From Deroplatys truncata (taxonomy: Eukaryota > Arthropoda > Insecta > Mantodea > Mantidae): a DNA stretch of 64,000 nucleotides. The stretch is from the NCBI GenBank assembly GCA_030765065.1, contig CM060986.1:73463573-73527572 (forward strand). Reading direction: 5' to 3'. The translations under genes were made by a program, and so were the position numbers. Below are positions 22,982 through 35,621 of this stretch, piece by piece. How positions within the stretch are numbered: position 1 is the first letter of the stretch; each line of letters opens with the position of its first letter. The notes below the pieces were generated by a model, which had not been told where the DNA came from, ran no database searches, and was given only the letters and a program-made list of their open reading frames with translations.

Positions 22982-24284
22982 CAGAGTGATACGTGGGAAC
23001 CGGATGTTTTTGAAATGGACAGTACTCAGTTGATTTTCAAGGAAAACTGATTTAATTTTTGTCAAAGTTAAGAACAATATCTACCATTTCATTTATCATA
23101 GTCAAATGCGAAAAAATATGTCACTCAGGTGACAGCCATCCGTTTGAATGCAGGTCTCAAGTCATCACCAGAAAGCAATCATAACTCTGCCTAATACCTC
23201 TTGGTCAATCGCATGCACTTCTTCTGTAATGACATCTTTCAACACCATTAATGTATGGAGTTTGTGAGCATAGATGCATTCCTTTACATATCCACACAGG
23301 AAACAATCAAGAGGATAAGTCCAGGGATCTTGGCATGTCACCGAAAAATGAAATAAGGCACCCAGGGAACATGTTCCTCACAACTTCCAGGATGCATTGG
23401 TGGTATGCGCTGTGTCACCATCCTGTTGAAAATAAGCATTATAAATGTTTATTCGTCATCTCTGCAGTTCCAGTTGAAAAAACGTTTCCAGCCTGTGGAT
23501 GCATCATTGTGCATTCACTGTGATTGTTTTGCCATTCTCTCAAAAAAACAGCCCAATTACTCCAAAAGGGACAACAGCACACCAAACTGTCACATGCTCA
23601 CAGTGAGAGGTGTTTGATGGATGTTGTGATGGTGTTTGGGGGCCAGTAATGCAAGTTCTGCTTGTTTACTGCAACATTCAAGTGAAAATGAGCTTCATCG
23701 CTCATCATTGGGTCCTCTTCCATAACCATTTGCATATGCTTGCAAGTGGTTATGACTTGCAAATGAAGTCTTTTCAAGCTGCATAATCCCCAAGTGTGAA
23801 CTGCTGAACCATCAACATTTTGTATGGATGGAAGTATAAATCTAATCGTAAAATTCTTCTCACACTTTCATGGATCATCTGTAATTTGCATGCATGTTGA
23901 CATGTGGATTGACTGGGGCTCCAAGAGAGTACCCCTCTCACTCTGTTGATGTTTCCACAGTTCATGTAGGGCCTGGAGGCTTCTTCCTCATAATGTTTAC
24001 TGTTGCTCTGTAGATTCAATCCATCTCAGGATCGTATTTTGGCTTGGAACTGAGCCATTCCAACCAATATTGAAATGTGACGAAAGACCTGTTGTGCTCT
24101 GATAAGACTCAACATTTAACACATAGGTTTCATGTGTGAACACACGGTGTTGCACCGTCCACTGCTCCATAAATACTGAAATGGTATGCTATGCTGAGGA
24201 GAATGACTACTCTCCCCTCCCGCTACCACTCCTAACAGCTGAGCACAGCTCATTTCAAACGTCCAGTTCCCGTGTGTCACCCTG
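22982..24284 (-). mobile_element. DDE (Tc1/IS630-related) transposon, decayed
   Basis: Terminal inverted repeats of about 45 bp: the left begins CAGAGTGATACGTGGGAACC; the right, read inward, begins CAGGGTGACACACGGGAACT. On the minus strand the transposase debris reads LQMIHESVRRILRLDLYFHP, then PSNTSHCEHVTVWCAVVPFG, NAYFQQDGDTAHTTNASWKL (second catalytic Asp), and GYVKECIYAHKL. Many stops. The order fits arthropod DDE_3-type transposases with DFFLWGYLK. Confidence 0.8.
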
Positions 24285-24536
24285 TATTTTCTCTTTGTCT
24301 CTTAGAGCATTTTTTTTTGCCTATTTCTCAAACAATTCATTGTATCTTTCATTGTATCTAAAGATCAAAAACCCTCATTGGGGATCATGAACAAAATCAT
24401 AACACTATGCCTTATAAAGGAAAATTACAAGTGCATGGCAACTTCAAATACTTCAGCCATTAAAATAACTCAACAGTAATTCTTTCAATACAAGGAAAAA
24501 GTTCCATAATCTGAAACACAGAAAATATTATTCTAG

Positions 24537-25569
24537 GAGCCGGTTTCACCAATCGATGTTAAAAATTCTGTAACATCCTGTTTGCTAACATTATATTAAA
24601 GCTCTTGGAACTGCCAAGAGTATGTTGAAAAAAGAAAAAAAAAAGATGTATAAATCAAACTTTTACAGAGTATGGTTAGCTACAATCTTACTAACGTCTA
24701 AGACAACTGCGAATGACACCTTTTGAGAAGGTGATAGAACTAGATGGCTTCTGAATGTGCCTTGATGCACTTTTGTCCTTGCATCGTAGCATTCTCAGTT
24801 TCATTAGCAGACTAGTTACATTCATACACAATTTCATCACGTTCATAGATTCTAACTTCCTGTGTGAAGTTAGAATCACAATAGAACCACAAAAATCTAG
24901 GTACAGAGGAACTAATAAACTTATGCTAACGTAAAATGCAGCAACGAAAATCCCAGGTGCAAAGAGCCTATAAAACAGTTCAAAACTACATTGAAACCAA
25001 AGTGGGCAAAAACGTGTTATCATTGCTTAAGATTTAAGGAGACACCAATAAAAATACTATTTGCTTCTTAGTAATGGCTTCACAAATCTTCCGGATAAAC
25101 CCAGAAATGGTAGCTTGGGAAATACCAACATTATCACCTATTATTAAATAAAAAGAGTCAGAATGATTAACACTTGTAGCATAGGAGAAAGAGACATGTT
25201 TTTGTTTGTAGTATTCTTGTATTTTCTATAAAACCATGCTCACAACCGCTTTGGCCAGCCTGTTTCCTTAAAAAATTTCTCGTTTTTAGGTTTTCAAATT
25301 TGTGTTGTAGAGCTGCTCAGTTAGGAATAGCATTGAAAAATGCCTTATACAACAAACTTGCATCAACAGCTTGGTTTGCAGCAGCCATTTTCCAAAAACC
25401 AACATTTGATAAAACACTTTAATGCAAGGATACATGGATGTTAAGTTAACACAAGAGTTAAACACCAGTTAAGGCTAACATTGCTTGATGAAACAGAATT
25501 GGCATTAACATTAATGTTAAATCACTTTAACACTGTGTTAAGATTTAACTGTGTTGGTGAAACCAGCCC
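24537..25569 (-). mobile_element. PIF/Harbinger-like element, decayed
   Basis: Imperfect terminal inverted repeats: left GGAGCCGGTTTCACCAATCG, right (read inward) GGGCTGGTTTCACCAACAC, with subterminal TTAACA motifs. The minus strand at about 25060-25140 encodes IGDNVGISQATISGFIRKIC followed by EAI, matching the HTH region of Harbinger transposases. The rest is stop-filled. The right end lies only 30 bp from the exon J splice donor. Confidence 0.7.
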
Positions 25570-25599
25570 TAAGTGTAATTAAACAAAAGCATACAGTAC

Positions 25600-25760
25600 C
25601 AGGAAGAGGACCTGGTGGTGATGAGGCAGGAATAGGCTCTGGTCTGCGTTGCAGGAATGGATGATTGAAGAAACTATCAAATGGCATCCGATCACGAGCA
25701 TTGCGTCTCAACAAGCCCAAGAGCAGATCAGCCAATTCTGGAGAAGTTCCTGAAGGAATT
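25600..25760 (-). CDS. Atg1: Atg1/ULK exon J: C-terminal end of kinase domain
   Basis: Completes Lys225, then IPSGTSPELADLLLGLLRRN and RDRMPFDSFFNHPFLQRRP (to 278) plus one base. The Arg in RDRM and the HPFL motif mark the last helices of the kinase fold. After HPFLQRR the sequence turns Pro/Ser-rich, starting the linker. The donor is GTACTG. A Harbinger-like terminal repeat ends about 30 bp into the following intron. Confidence 0.95.
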
Positions 25761-25841
25761 CTGGAACAAATATCGTAGTTCACAAACTGGTAAGCTGGCA
25801 ATGTTCAACAGCTAATAGATCCTAGCTTTTCAGTTACTTAC

Positions 25842-26002
25842 TTGGGAGCAAGATTTGCATTCTTCTCATAGAACTGCTTCAATGCTTGTGGGGTCTGAGC
25901 CTGGAATGGAGCCTTTCCAGTTAAGCACTGGAACACTATGGTCCCTAAACTCCAGAGATCAGCTTTTGCATCATATTGTAAAGACATGATGACTTCTGGT
26001 GC
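25842..26002 (-). CDS. Atg1: Atg1/ULK exon I: APE motif and helices F-G
   Basis: Residues 172-224 plus two bases. It opens with [20 protein letters not shown], with APE closing the activation segment and the helix-F DLWS. It continues through [19 protein letters not shown] and [11 protein letters not shown]. The acceptor is TTGCAG and the donor GTAAGT. Only 81 bp of intron separate it from the next exon. Confidence 0.96.
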
Positions 26003-27275
26003 CTGCAAGCAATACGAAATGTAGTTTATTCTTCATAAGCTTTGAAGGTTTTGTGTTAGAAGTGATAGAACAGTATGTGTTCCTATGAAGTTATCAAAAC
26101 CAGCAAGTGCTGTTCCTAATATGTTAATAAAAATTAGTATTTAAGCACCAATGATGCCAATCTTATGTCTGCTATTAAGCTTTTACATTTTTGAAGCTAG
26201 TGGGAGTTTGTTTAATTATGCATTTAAAATAATAGAAAGTTGTAATTTATGCCAGCTAAACACAACTTTGCTATGAAAAGATGATGGAATTACACAAGTG
26301 CCTACAAGAATTTGGTGGGGAAGAACAGTTTAACTACCTAATTATATGTAGTAAACACGTACATGCACAGATAAATATATGTAGGATGACATGATAAGCA
26401 ACTAAAATTTGAGAAAACTTAATTACTCAACAAGGTTCATCATATAAGAATACAAAAGATTTAAAAGTATAATTTATTTTGAAAACGAATACAAAATTGA
26501 TACAACTTTCCAGCTTCGTACCTCTCACAGCTAGTGCGAAAGAACAATAATTATCAAACATGAATAAATGCGTTGTGATACACCCTAAAAGAGTTCTCAA
26601 GCCTAGTGATATTATCAATCTACTCTAATGTTCAGTTTCACAAACTGTCGTTAAGGTACTTGATCATTAAGCGGGTGACAGTTTGTTAAAAAGTGGGGCT
26701 CCATTTCACTAAGCTGCATCATTTTGACTGCCAAAGTTCTCAACAAACTTTGAGGAGCCATTTTTCTTCGTTCAAATCATTGATGGACTGTCAATTTTTT
26801 GTTTTCGGTTATACAGGTATAAGCTCTCGTGAAACAGCGTCACTTTATTTTCATTCTATTAAGTGAAAAAATGTATATTTCTGACTACAAAAAGTTGTTT
26901 GAATATATAGAAAATATGGATCCAGAATGTGCAAATTGGGGTTAGAATCAACAACTGAAGTTTGTGTTATCTTGTAAGTTATGAAAACAGGCAGTGCTCA
27001 AAATATTGGAATAAACTGAATCTGGACTGATTTATCCTACCAAAAGAAATCAGTCATTTTTCCCAATACAACAGTTGCTATTAACCCTTAGATATTGATC
27101 CATAGCGTTAATGGTGACTGCAAGAGAGTTTCAAAATTCATGGTAAGCAGATATATGAATCAAAGCAATTATTGCTTATAAATCTTTTTTGTGAAACCAC
27201 AGTGACGTTTATTTAACATTTATATGCACAAACTGAGGTTTTTATTATGCTAACTTCATTTTTTATGTCAGAACT
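26003..27275. other. Intron sequence, small hairpin only
   Basis: ACAAACTGTC (26640-26649) and GACAGTTTGT (26677-26686) form a 10-bp inverted repeat. Nothing else recognised. Confidence 0.45.
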
Positions 27276-28010
27276 TACTGGGACATGTTTTGGAGACTGT
27301 TATCTCCATCATCAGCCTAGATTCAGTCGTGCTTCCTCCCGTGACTTGTAAATGGCATTTTCTGGCTGGATGCACTGTACAATGAGATCCTTTTCACGTG
27401 GAACATCAAGTTTAATACATTGTGTTTATTCTTATGAATATTTTTTCCCAAATAGAGTCTTGCTGGTTTTCTAAGGGTCTTTAAGAGCTTTGGCTTCTCT
27501 TTCAGCTGATGATCTGTAGACCTAAAATGTTCTACAACAGCTGATTTCTCTGTTTGTTTATATTTCACATTTTTCATGTGTTCCATATATCTTGTGTCTA
27601 TGTTCCTTTTTTTCTTCCCTATGTATACTTTCATGCAATCTTGACATCCAATTTCATAAATACCAGAAGTTTTTCCTACTGGAATTTTGTCCTTTGTCTT
27701 GGTCCTGAGTAGTTTTTTAAGCAATGCTTATTAACTGGGGCTAGGGTTATACTATATTCTTCAAATGCTTTCATGAATTTCTGGAAGGCCCATGAATGCG
27801 AAGTGAATTTTCTGAACTTTTTGGATTCTTTTATGTTGCTTAGTGTGATTTTCTGTTTGTTTCTTCTTTTTGAATTTCTTTATCTTCCTGTCTACTACTA
27901 TGATGAAACAATTTTTATGCACAATTTCCAGCATCTTGTATTCTTTGTTGTACTCTTGTGTGTTCATCGGTATGTTTACCAATCTGAAGATAAGTCTGTT
28001 TATTATTGCA
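27270..28010 (-). mobile_element. Penelope-like element, copy 1 (GIY-YIG end and tail)
   Basis: The frame ending near 27323 carries SGIYEIGCQDCMKVYIGKKK, the GIY-YIG endonuclease core of Penelope-like retroelements. RYMEHMK and TEKSAVVEHFRSTDHQLKEK follow. The conserved catalytic Glu (WEKI in the other copies) is Gly here (LYLGKN), so the nuclease is probably dead. Upstream (27761-27982) is the linker region with KFKKKKQTENHTKQHKR. No RT is present. The 3' tail at 27287-27315 holds a hammerhead-like core with AAAAC in place of GAAAC. Confidence 0.85.
27287..27315 (-). ncRNA. Hammerhead-ribozyme-like core in Penelope tail (copy 1)
   Basis: CTGATGA (27315 down to 27309), stem GGAG...CTCC, then AAAAC (27291-27287). 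The first G of the GAAA box is A, so cleavage activity is probably lost. It lies just downstream of the GIY-YIG frame on the same strand. Confidence 0.55.
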
Positions 28011-28514
28011 TATTCATGTTCCCTGGGGTTGTAGCTGTCATTTAAGTTTATTTCAGGTTTACTTTTAACTATTTAATATACCAATTTGTTTATGAAATTA
28101 GCATAAAAGCAACATAGTTTTAGTAGATGGAAACCATGACCTTTCCACTAAATGGAGATTTTAATAATTTAATGCTGTACATAATTCCATTATGCACAGA
28201 AAATATGCTTAAATTATTATCAACATTACAAAACGACAAGAAGAATAAAAAGTCTACATTCTTTACAGTTAGAAAATCTGAAAAAAAATCTCCATTTAGT
28301 GCTTTGATTGTAGACCATTGTCCATTTTCAATTTAGTTTATTTCATCCATAATAACATACACATGTGTAGGCTGACCAGACATCGTATTTCGCTGGACAT
28401 AACCTATTGTTTTAGTATTTTGTGAGCATATGACTGACTTTTTACTATAAAGCCAAAATGTCCAGCTTTCTGTCTCTCAGCAACATATGTACCAAATGTT
28501 GATGTACAGTATAC

Positions 28515-28868
28515 AGGGTGGACCATTTGAGACTGTACAATATCTCCAAAACTAAGCGTTGTAGAAAGAAATGCCTTGAATAAAAGTTGCTTGAGATTAT
28601 GGGGGAAAGTAAATGTCATTAGTCGTGTTTTATTTGGAGGACGTTGTGATGGTTATTTCCAAGTCAATTTAAATTAGCCCTAATTGTAGGTTCCCAATTA
28701 AAAATATTAAGTTGGCCGTAAAATGATAAACTCAACTCCTCCAAACAAAACACAACTAATGGCATTTACTTTGCCTCATAATATCAAGCAACTTTTATTG
28801 AAGACATTTCTTTCTACAACGTTTAGTTTTGGAGGTATTGTACAGTCTCAACTTAAATGGTCCACCCT
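28515..28868. mobile_element. Palindromic MITE (354 bp)
   Basis: Two arms of about 150 bp in inverted orientation, beginning AGGGTGGACCATTTGAGACT on the left and ending AACTTAAATGGTCCACCCT on the right, with TATA-like flanks. The internal spacer is short. It has no coding capacity. A single-arm copy is at 12838-13015. Confidence 0.85.
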
Positions 28869-28874
28869 ATATAA

Positions 28875-30030
28875 GATAACATCCAAGGTCAGCAGTATAT
28901 GTTTTTGTTGCTATAGAAAATTACACATTTTAAAAGGTATTTTGCTGTTCATAAAAAGAAGTGTGTTGACCCTGCTTCTAGTTAACTTCCACAACACTCG
29001 CAACAGAAATGCTGTTCAGATCGAGTTCCATTTCCTTTTCTATTTCTGTTACTCATTTGTTTCAATAAACATGTGATTTCTATTTGTTATCATGAAAATA
29101 TAATTATTTTTCAAGTTTATATTGAATCAGTTCCACATTTAAAGATGCTGAAGAAGGTAGGCAGCAAGGATAGAAAAACAAAAGTCAAAAAAAGAAAGTA
29201 CAAATTCAATGATTTTATGAAAAGTAAATATCCATGCCTTCACTCAAGGTCAGATAGAAACAGAAGCAAAATTCAGAAGTGTAACTGCTGTGTATCCGTG
29301 GCTTCAAGAAGTGTGATGGTTTTGGATCTCACCTTAAAACGACTAAACATATTATTTGCTTTAACAATTCATCTTCTTCTCGCGTGGCAACATTTTACTT
29401 CAAAATTGCTTTTATTGTTTTTATTTATTGTGCTAAGAGATTTACAATTTGATTGTCTACTGAACTTTGACCCTGGCCACTCATTCTGTAGACAATCACT
29501 ACAGTTTATCTACATTTACAGTTTCCTGTCAATAAATTATGTTGCTTCAGTTTTTCATGTCCCATTTCCACTTGTTTTTCACTTGTCACTTATTGATTAC
29601 TTTACCATCACACATTCACCATAGTTTTCCATTCAAAGTAAGATACACTACCTCTTACTTTTCTCTATCCACTGTCCAAAGCCATTTATTTTTGACTTTA
29701 CACAAAAACTGTCCAATGCTCCTAGCGTCCTTTCACATCATTTCAATTATAAGCATGCTTTTATTGTACTTAGTGAATAAAAGAAATGTGTCAGGCTTTC
29801 TTTCAAAATGTCCTGCTTTTGAAAATCTTGATCTGGTCACCAAAATGTTGCGGGACACACCAAAATAGTGGGGAAAAGACAAAAACATAACATGTCTTAC
29901 ACAACTCCTCCCTTAAAAGTGTTGCTTTTATAATTATTTTTAAAATTATTTTATAAACAATTATTTTACAATTGGCTTGTTATTAAGTGTAATTATTTAT
30001 AACCACAACTAAACAGCTGTTTTAACTATG
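28875..30030. other. Intron sequence, no recognised gene
   Basis: Contains long ORFs by chance (up to 183 codons) but no family motif; their translation is hydrophobic and low in complexity. Confidence 0.5.
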
Positions 30031-30039
30031 AAAGCAAAT

Positions 30040-30470
30040 GCTAATGAACCAAACAGCAGCATTTTTTCATTAAGACGTCCGGTAAATATTTGTTAAAGTT
30101 TTGGAGAGATTTTAAATACTTAATTTTAGATGGTAATTTATTGTAAAACTGAATGCCTGTGTAGTAAAAATTATTTTCAAATAATTTTCTGTTCTAAGGG
30201 GATATGTTAATTTTATGCCTCGTATTGTGATTATATCTGAATTAGGAATGGTGAAACCATAGTGCAAAGCATTGCTCTTTATTTATGCATAGGCTATACA
30301 TATTGATGTATTATTTATGCATTTTAAGCATGATACTGTATGTGGCATTGCAGTGTTAATAGTTTCGTTTAGAGTATCCTCATTTTTATTGGAAATTAAT
30401 ATGCTAGTATCATCTGCAAGTAAAGAAAATTTTATATTATTAGTTCTTAACTACAAGATCTACCTTCTCT
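30040..30470 (-). pseudogene. CR1/Jockey-like LINE, RT-to-C-terminus relic
   Basis: Minus strand: FSLLADDTSILISNKNEDTL carries the RT ADD motif (about 30380-30430). Then, further 3', IRGIKLTYPLR and YYTGIQFYNKLPSKIKYLKS, the typical C-terminal YxGxxLYNxLP block. It is a different LINE family from the 1560/17110 copies. Stops in between. Confidence 0.75.
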
Positions 30471-30797
30471 GCAGATATACATTGTAGCAGCTTTTAATTA
30501 TAATTTTTTTTTTTAAATACTGACACGAAATTTATTACTAAAAGTACATTTACCAAGAAACAATGGAGCAGATTTCCTCAATGAGAATTATCTTTTATAT
30601 ACCCTTTAAATGAGGTTCAACACATTATGAAGTTGGCAGAAGAAACTCATCATGCAGTAAAACAAAAAATATATATTTATTATTAATTTAATGTAACCAC
30701 ACCACACACAGAATGTCAAGTTTTAAGAGTCAGAAATGTCTGCTTTTGAATTCTCTTATACTGCTGCGCAAATTTAACAAAGTTGTTGTTTACTTAC

Positions 30798-30871
30798 CAT
30801 GTACATGGGAGAACCACATAACGTTGCAGCCATGACACCATCTTGAAGGAACCTTGCAAAACCAAAGTCCG
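30798..30871 (-). CDS. Atg1: Atg1/ULK exon H: DFG and activation loop
   Basis: Completes Ala147, then [11 protein letters not shown], then [12 protein letters not shown] (to residue 171). Asp148 is the metal-binding DFG aspartate. Thr163 in TLCGSP aligns with the activation-loop threonine Thr180 of human ULK1. The acceptor is TTTTAG and the donor GTAAGT, phase 0 at the end. Confidence 0.95.
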
Positions 30872-31039
30872 CTAAAAATGACAAAACATGGTGCTATTAG
30901 TATTTAATCTATGTGAACATGACCTTATTCTTTAATTATTCAGTTATATGACAATATTCTGAGCTGAAGCAAATATCTATTTTAGGGAAAACATAACTGT
31001 GGTGTTTGATCAGAACATGCTAAAATATTGTTTTGAGAA

Positions 31040-31985
31040 AGATTTTCCTGTATATTTTCTCTAATATTGCATTCCATCCAAAACTTTGATTTGGAAACTT
31101 CACTGGAAATACACATTTTGAGACTCCCTAAATCCAAAAATCTGATGTGTTTCACTCACATGACTTTCTCTACTCTTATACAAACTATTTTTACAAACGC
31201 TTGTTCTCCGTTTACTTCATGTTAATCGAGATATCAAGATATTAATCTTATTGTTAATTTTTTTGTAGGTGCGAAGGGGAATATGGTAGGCAATAGTCAA
31301 ATCTTTTAAGAGCTGGTTGCTATGTGAAGTATTCCATTCCCTTTGCATGTCCAGGACATAAAAAAATGAATAACAAATTCCCATTTGAGAAAAGGTATAA
31401 GTATTGGAAAATTTAAACAAATAACAAAGAATATCTCGAAAATAGTTCACACGCACACAAGTATATGACAAATTGTGTGTTTTAACAAGACATACATTTT
31501 TTGTGTAGTAAAATTTTGTCTCTCTCTTACGTTTTACTAGTTATGTAAAAGTAATTCAGAATGGGACATTGCCAGAAAATTTAAGATATATATTTCATTT
31601 GCATTAAAATATCTTAAATATATGATATTTTAATCAAAATCCTAGAGCCATTTTGAGAAAATCAAAATTTTCAAAAATTGTTCCATCTAAAAGGTAGTCT
31701 GGGGTGGTGGATTATCTTGAAAATCTCTGTGTCGCTTCCTTGGAAGATAGTAAACTTAAGTACCAAGTTTGGTATTTATCTGACTTTTCGTTTTTGAGTT
31801 ATACGATTCACAGACTGCCAGTCACACATACACACACATACGGACATGTTTCCAAAAATGCTTTAATTGGATTCAGGGCACCTCAAAACATTTATTTCCA
31901 GTGAAATCTCGATATGGAATTTTTGGGTGGAATGCAATACTTTCCCTACTTACTATAGGTAGTACAGGAAGTCAAAAAGGCATTT
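31040..31985 (+). mobile_element. Foldback/long-TIR family, most complete copy d
   Basis: The left end (about 31060-31135) is the reverse complement of the right end (about 31865-31965): TTGCATTCCATCCAAAACTT at the left mirrors TTTGGGTGGAATGCAATAC at the right. The element is therefore bounded by terminal inverted repeats of about 90 bp. The interior of about 750 bp is AT-rich with no open frame. Family members recur at least nine times in this window. Confidence 0.8.
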
Positions 31986-31989
31986 TTAA

Positions 31990-32600
31990 GTGAGTGTGTG
32001 TGTGTGTCTGACACAAAAGCAAAAAGTCATTGTATTTCAAACTTTGTGTTTAAGTTCAGCATTTTCCAAGGATGCAAAACAAATATTTTCAAGAAACCTA
32101 TGTTTAAAATATTTTTATGACAAATGAAATGTATATCATAAATATTCTGGAATAGTTTGTAAACTCTTCATTTTGAATGAATTTTGTATAATTAGTACAC
32201 TGCAATAGACAGACAAAACTTTACTACACAAAAAAGGTAGATCTCATTTAAGCACACAATTTATGACAAATTTTTGTTGAGTTAACAATTTCCTAGATAT
32301 CTCTTGTTATTGGTTTGAATTTTTCAAATATTTATATTTTTCTCAAATGGGAAGTCGTAATTTGTTTTTTTCTCGTGATTATGCAAAGTTCATGGAATTT
32401 CAAAGCCATCACATAGCAACATGCTCAAAAATCTGACTCGCTTTAATCTAGTCTCTTGTACAACAAAATTTGTAAATGTGAATTGAAAGTTTATCTGGAT
32501 TAATAAGAAGTAGCTAAGAGTAATTAGCTTTTGTAAGAGTAGTTTGTATAAGAGTGAGTAGGAAAAGTCACATGAATGTAACGATTAGATTTTTTTGGGG
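31990..32600 (-). mobile_element. Foldback/long-TIR family, inverted partial copy e
   Basis: Reverse orientation relative to copy d and directly adjacent. It shares TTTACTACACAAAAAA, GAAGTCGTAATTTG and the GAGTAGGAAAAGTCACATGA block, and ends in a G-run near 32596. Confidence 0.65.
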
Positions 32601-32749
32601 GGGGGGAGAGTTGCATTTATATGCTACCTTTAACATTGTTTCACATTCCCCCACACTTTTAAGGATGTTACTTGAGTCCTCATAAATTAAAAAAAAAAAA
32701 ATTTAATTTCAAATTTTTACAGTTATCTTTGCTAATCAAAATGTCACTG

Positions 32750-34814
32750 CAGTAAAACCTTGTTTATACAAACTCGCTTAAGATGAACAAAAATTTGGTC
32801 ATGGTAGGGATGTGTTTCTTATAGACAGTTTTATTGGTTAATGCAAATTTTTGTTACTATGAACAGCGTTTTTGGCCCTTGAATCAGTAAATCTCATTTA
32901 ACATGAACCTCCAAAGCTTTTCATATTATTTCCTTTGTTAGTCAGCTATGTAAACCTTTACATATTGAGTTCCTGGTTATTTAGGTACGTAGGCTAGGAG
33001 TAATTGAATTAACAATAATGCAGCTGGTGCAATTGCTCAACAACTGTGAACCAACAATTGGGTTGTAACATATTTCATTCCAACATAACCAGCACGACTT
33101 CATAATACGTGTGATTAAAACTTGCAAGCAATAACACACTAATCATGGCCAACAGGAAGCAGACAAGCATAGACCTGCTAACAAAACTAAAAATCCTAAA
33201 GTAGATTGTGGTGCATTGAAGAAAACGACAATTGCTGAACAGTATGGAATTGGCAAGTATACCTTTATCCACAACAATTAAAGATTGTGAAAAAAATTTT
33301 AATGCTGCTGCATCAGGTTCTGAGAACGAATCTAAGCAACTTTGTAGTGCTAAGTACGAAGACATGGTAATGTTACTTATAGAATGGTTCAACCATATGT
33401 GCGCTTCTAATGCACCTTTAAGTGGACTTATAATTCTGTCAAAAGCAAATGACATTGCCAAAAGCTTAGACATTCAAGATTTCAGCTGTTCTGCCAGTTG
33501 TATATCACTTCCAAAAAAGGCACTCAATTTTGTCATTAATGATTTGTGGTGAAACAAATACAGTTGTTGAAGAAGGAGCAAACAACTGGTTGCATGAATT
33601 CGACCGAGTAAGAGAAAAAGCATTAGGTGATGGTTCAATGGACGAAATTGGAATTTTTACATGTTTTTCCAAGTCGTACCATCAGTAAAAGGTGACAAGT
33701 GTAACTGTGGAGCATGCAGTAACAATGTCCTTGTATGTAATGCAGACAACAGTGAAAAACTCTGCCCATGGGTTATCGGTAAGTTGGTGAAACCATGTTT
33801 TAAAAACATAAACATGGATACTCTACCTTGTATATACTCTCACCATAAGAAAGCTTGGATTGACAGCTCATCATTTCATAAGCGGCTTCTTCACTTCAAC
33901 GGTCGAATGGTCACTCAGAATAGAAATGTTCTTCCGACACTGGACAGGTGCATGGCCCATAATGTACATGATCTGAACTTAACTAATGTAAAGCTACATT
34001 TTTTCCCCCAAATGCATTAAGTCATCTTCAGCCTTTGGATCAGGGCATTATTGCTCTTATGGAGAGATTTTATCACAAGTGACTTATAAGAGCTGCAATT
34101 CATGCTGCTGAAAACAACACGATCACCGCAAGTTGGAGTGTTCTTGATGAAGTGAAAGCTATCGCCACATCCTGGGAATGTGTCTCTTCACAGCACATAG
34201 ACAACTGTTTTTGCAAAGCCTGAGACATAGTGATGATAATGGTGTAGGTAAGTAAGGTGATGATGTCAATACCACTTCACCTGACGAGTGGGATATTCTA
34301 CAAAACATTGCAAGTTAGTTTTGAGGAATTTGCTAACGCAGATGATGATAATGCTATCTGTACTGCAAAACACTGATACACATGCAATTGCATGTGAAGT
34401 ACAACCACCATCATCAGAAGAAAGTGAGGACTGTGTCATTCCACCCATCTGCTAGAAAGTGTTTGCTGCCATAGACACTTTAGAATGTTTTGCTGCAACA
34501 TCCGAATAGTCTGCTGTGTTTACTGAAGCTATGAATACAGCTGGCCATGAAATTTCTGGGCACTTTTGTTTCCGTCAGTCCCAGCACAATTTATTTGAAT
34601 TTTTCACTAGAGAATGATTTGTGAAGGTATGTAATTACATAAGCTGCAATATATTTTTTTCTTGTAGTAATGTTTTTATGATGGCATAATGTGTATGTAC
34701 ATAAACACATAGCTAAAGTTAAAAAAAATTGTAGTCCCTAGTTAGGTCAAATTTTTTAAATATAAACTCTTCATTTTTCATTCCCTTGGAATTCGTGTTA
34801 ACGAGGTTTTACTG
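32750..34814 (+). mobile_element. Tigger/pogo element (2.07 kb), decayed
   Basis: Termini: left CAGTAAAACCTTGTTTATAC; right, read inward, CAGTAAAACCTCGTTAACAC, with TA after the right end. Inside on the plus strand is a CENP-B/DDE transposase. The ends place it in the Tigger group of the pogo family. Confidence 0.88.
33232..34240 (+). pseudogene. Tigger transposase (CENP-B HTH + DDE), broken
   Basis: The HTH_Tnp part reads KYEDMVMLLIEWFNHMCASN, APLSGLIILSKANDIAKSL. After a frameshift come GANNWLHEF and KGDKCNCGACSNNVLVCNAD, then NINMDTLPCIYSHHKKAWID, HFNGRMVTQNRNVLPTLDRC (second catalytic Asp region), ALMERFYHK and AATHAAENN-like text. It has internal stops near 33550, 34018 and 34081. Confidence 0.88.
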
Positions 34815-35621
34815 TATAACTATTGCTTTCCAGCAATGCTGCCTCAATTTCCTTCTCTGTCAATGACTTTTTATTCCAGTATGCCATTCTGCGATGTACA
34901 GTAAGCAAAAACATGAAGAAATCACTGTAAATATCTGAAAAAACAAGCCCAGCATTTCTATTCTGTTTAAGGTGAGCTACAATGACCATCGCATGCACTG
35001 CACAAAGAAAAACTAAATAAACAGGAAAAATGCTACCAAAAAGCAGTTTAAACACTGTAGATTAGCTAGAGGTATGCACTTATGGCATCTGCTGTATGAA
35101 TTGTAAATTATTATCCAGTCTCCGTGGATTGGATCGGCTCTTGGCAGTTTATGCACACAAATTGCATCTGCTCACATCAAATCTTGGCAGGCAAAGGATT
35201 AATTATTGGAAATATGAATTTTGTTTCTAATTTTAATAACTTAAAAATTGAAATCTAATAAATATATATAAAAATGAAATTTGATAAACACATTAGTACA
35301 TTAAGTCACATTTATATGTTTAAGTTTTTATATAGTTTCTGAATGGTTATGTCTTATTCAAAAATGCCATTTTGGAGATATGTTCTGACAAACAACTATA
35401 ATCTTATAATTTTCGAAAAATTAAACCTGGAAGGCATTAGGAATTCTGCATTGTTTTGTTAAATTATAATTATTAGTGCACATTGCAGGAATAACAAGTT
35501 GATCTTTTTCAGACATCCCTTAGGTTACTTTTAACTAATGAGAAATGCTAATGGCTTAAACAGAGATCTTCCAATCTCAATACTGTGTTTACATTACAAT
35601 AAAAAAGGTAAGGAATGTTAC
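34815..35621. other. Intron sequence, nothing recognised
   Basis: AT-rich intron up to the exon G donor. Confidence 0.5.

Noticed and set aside
29073..29624. 183-codon plus-strand open frame
   Set aside because: Longest frame without homology. Its translation is hydrophobic and low in complexity, has no recognisable domain and lies inside an intron of the kinase gene.
33075..33473. 132-codon minus-strand open frame
   Set aside because: It is the antisense shadow of the Tigger transposase HTH region on the plus strand.
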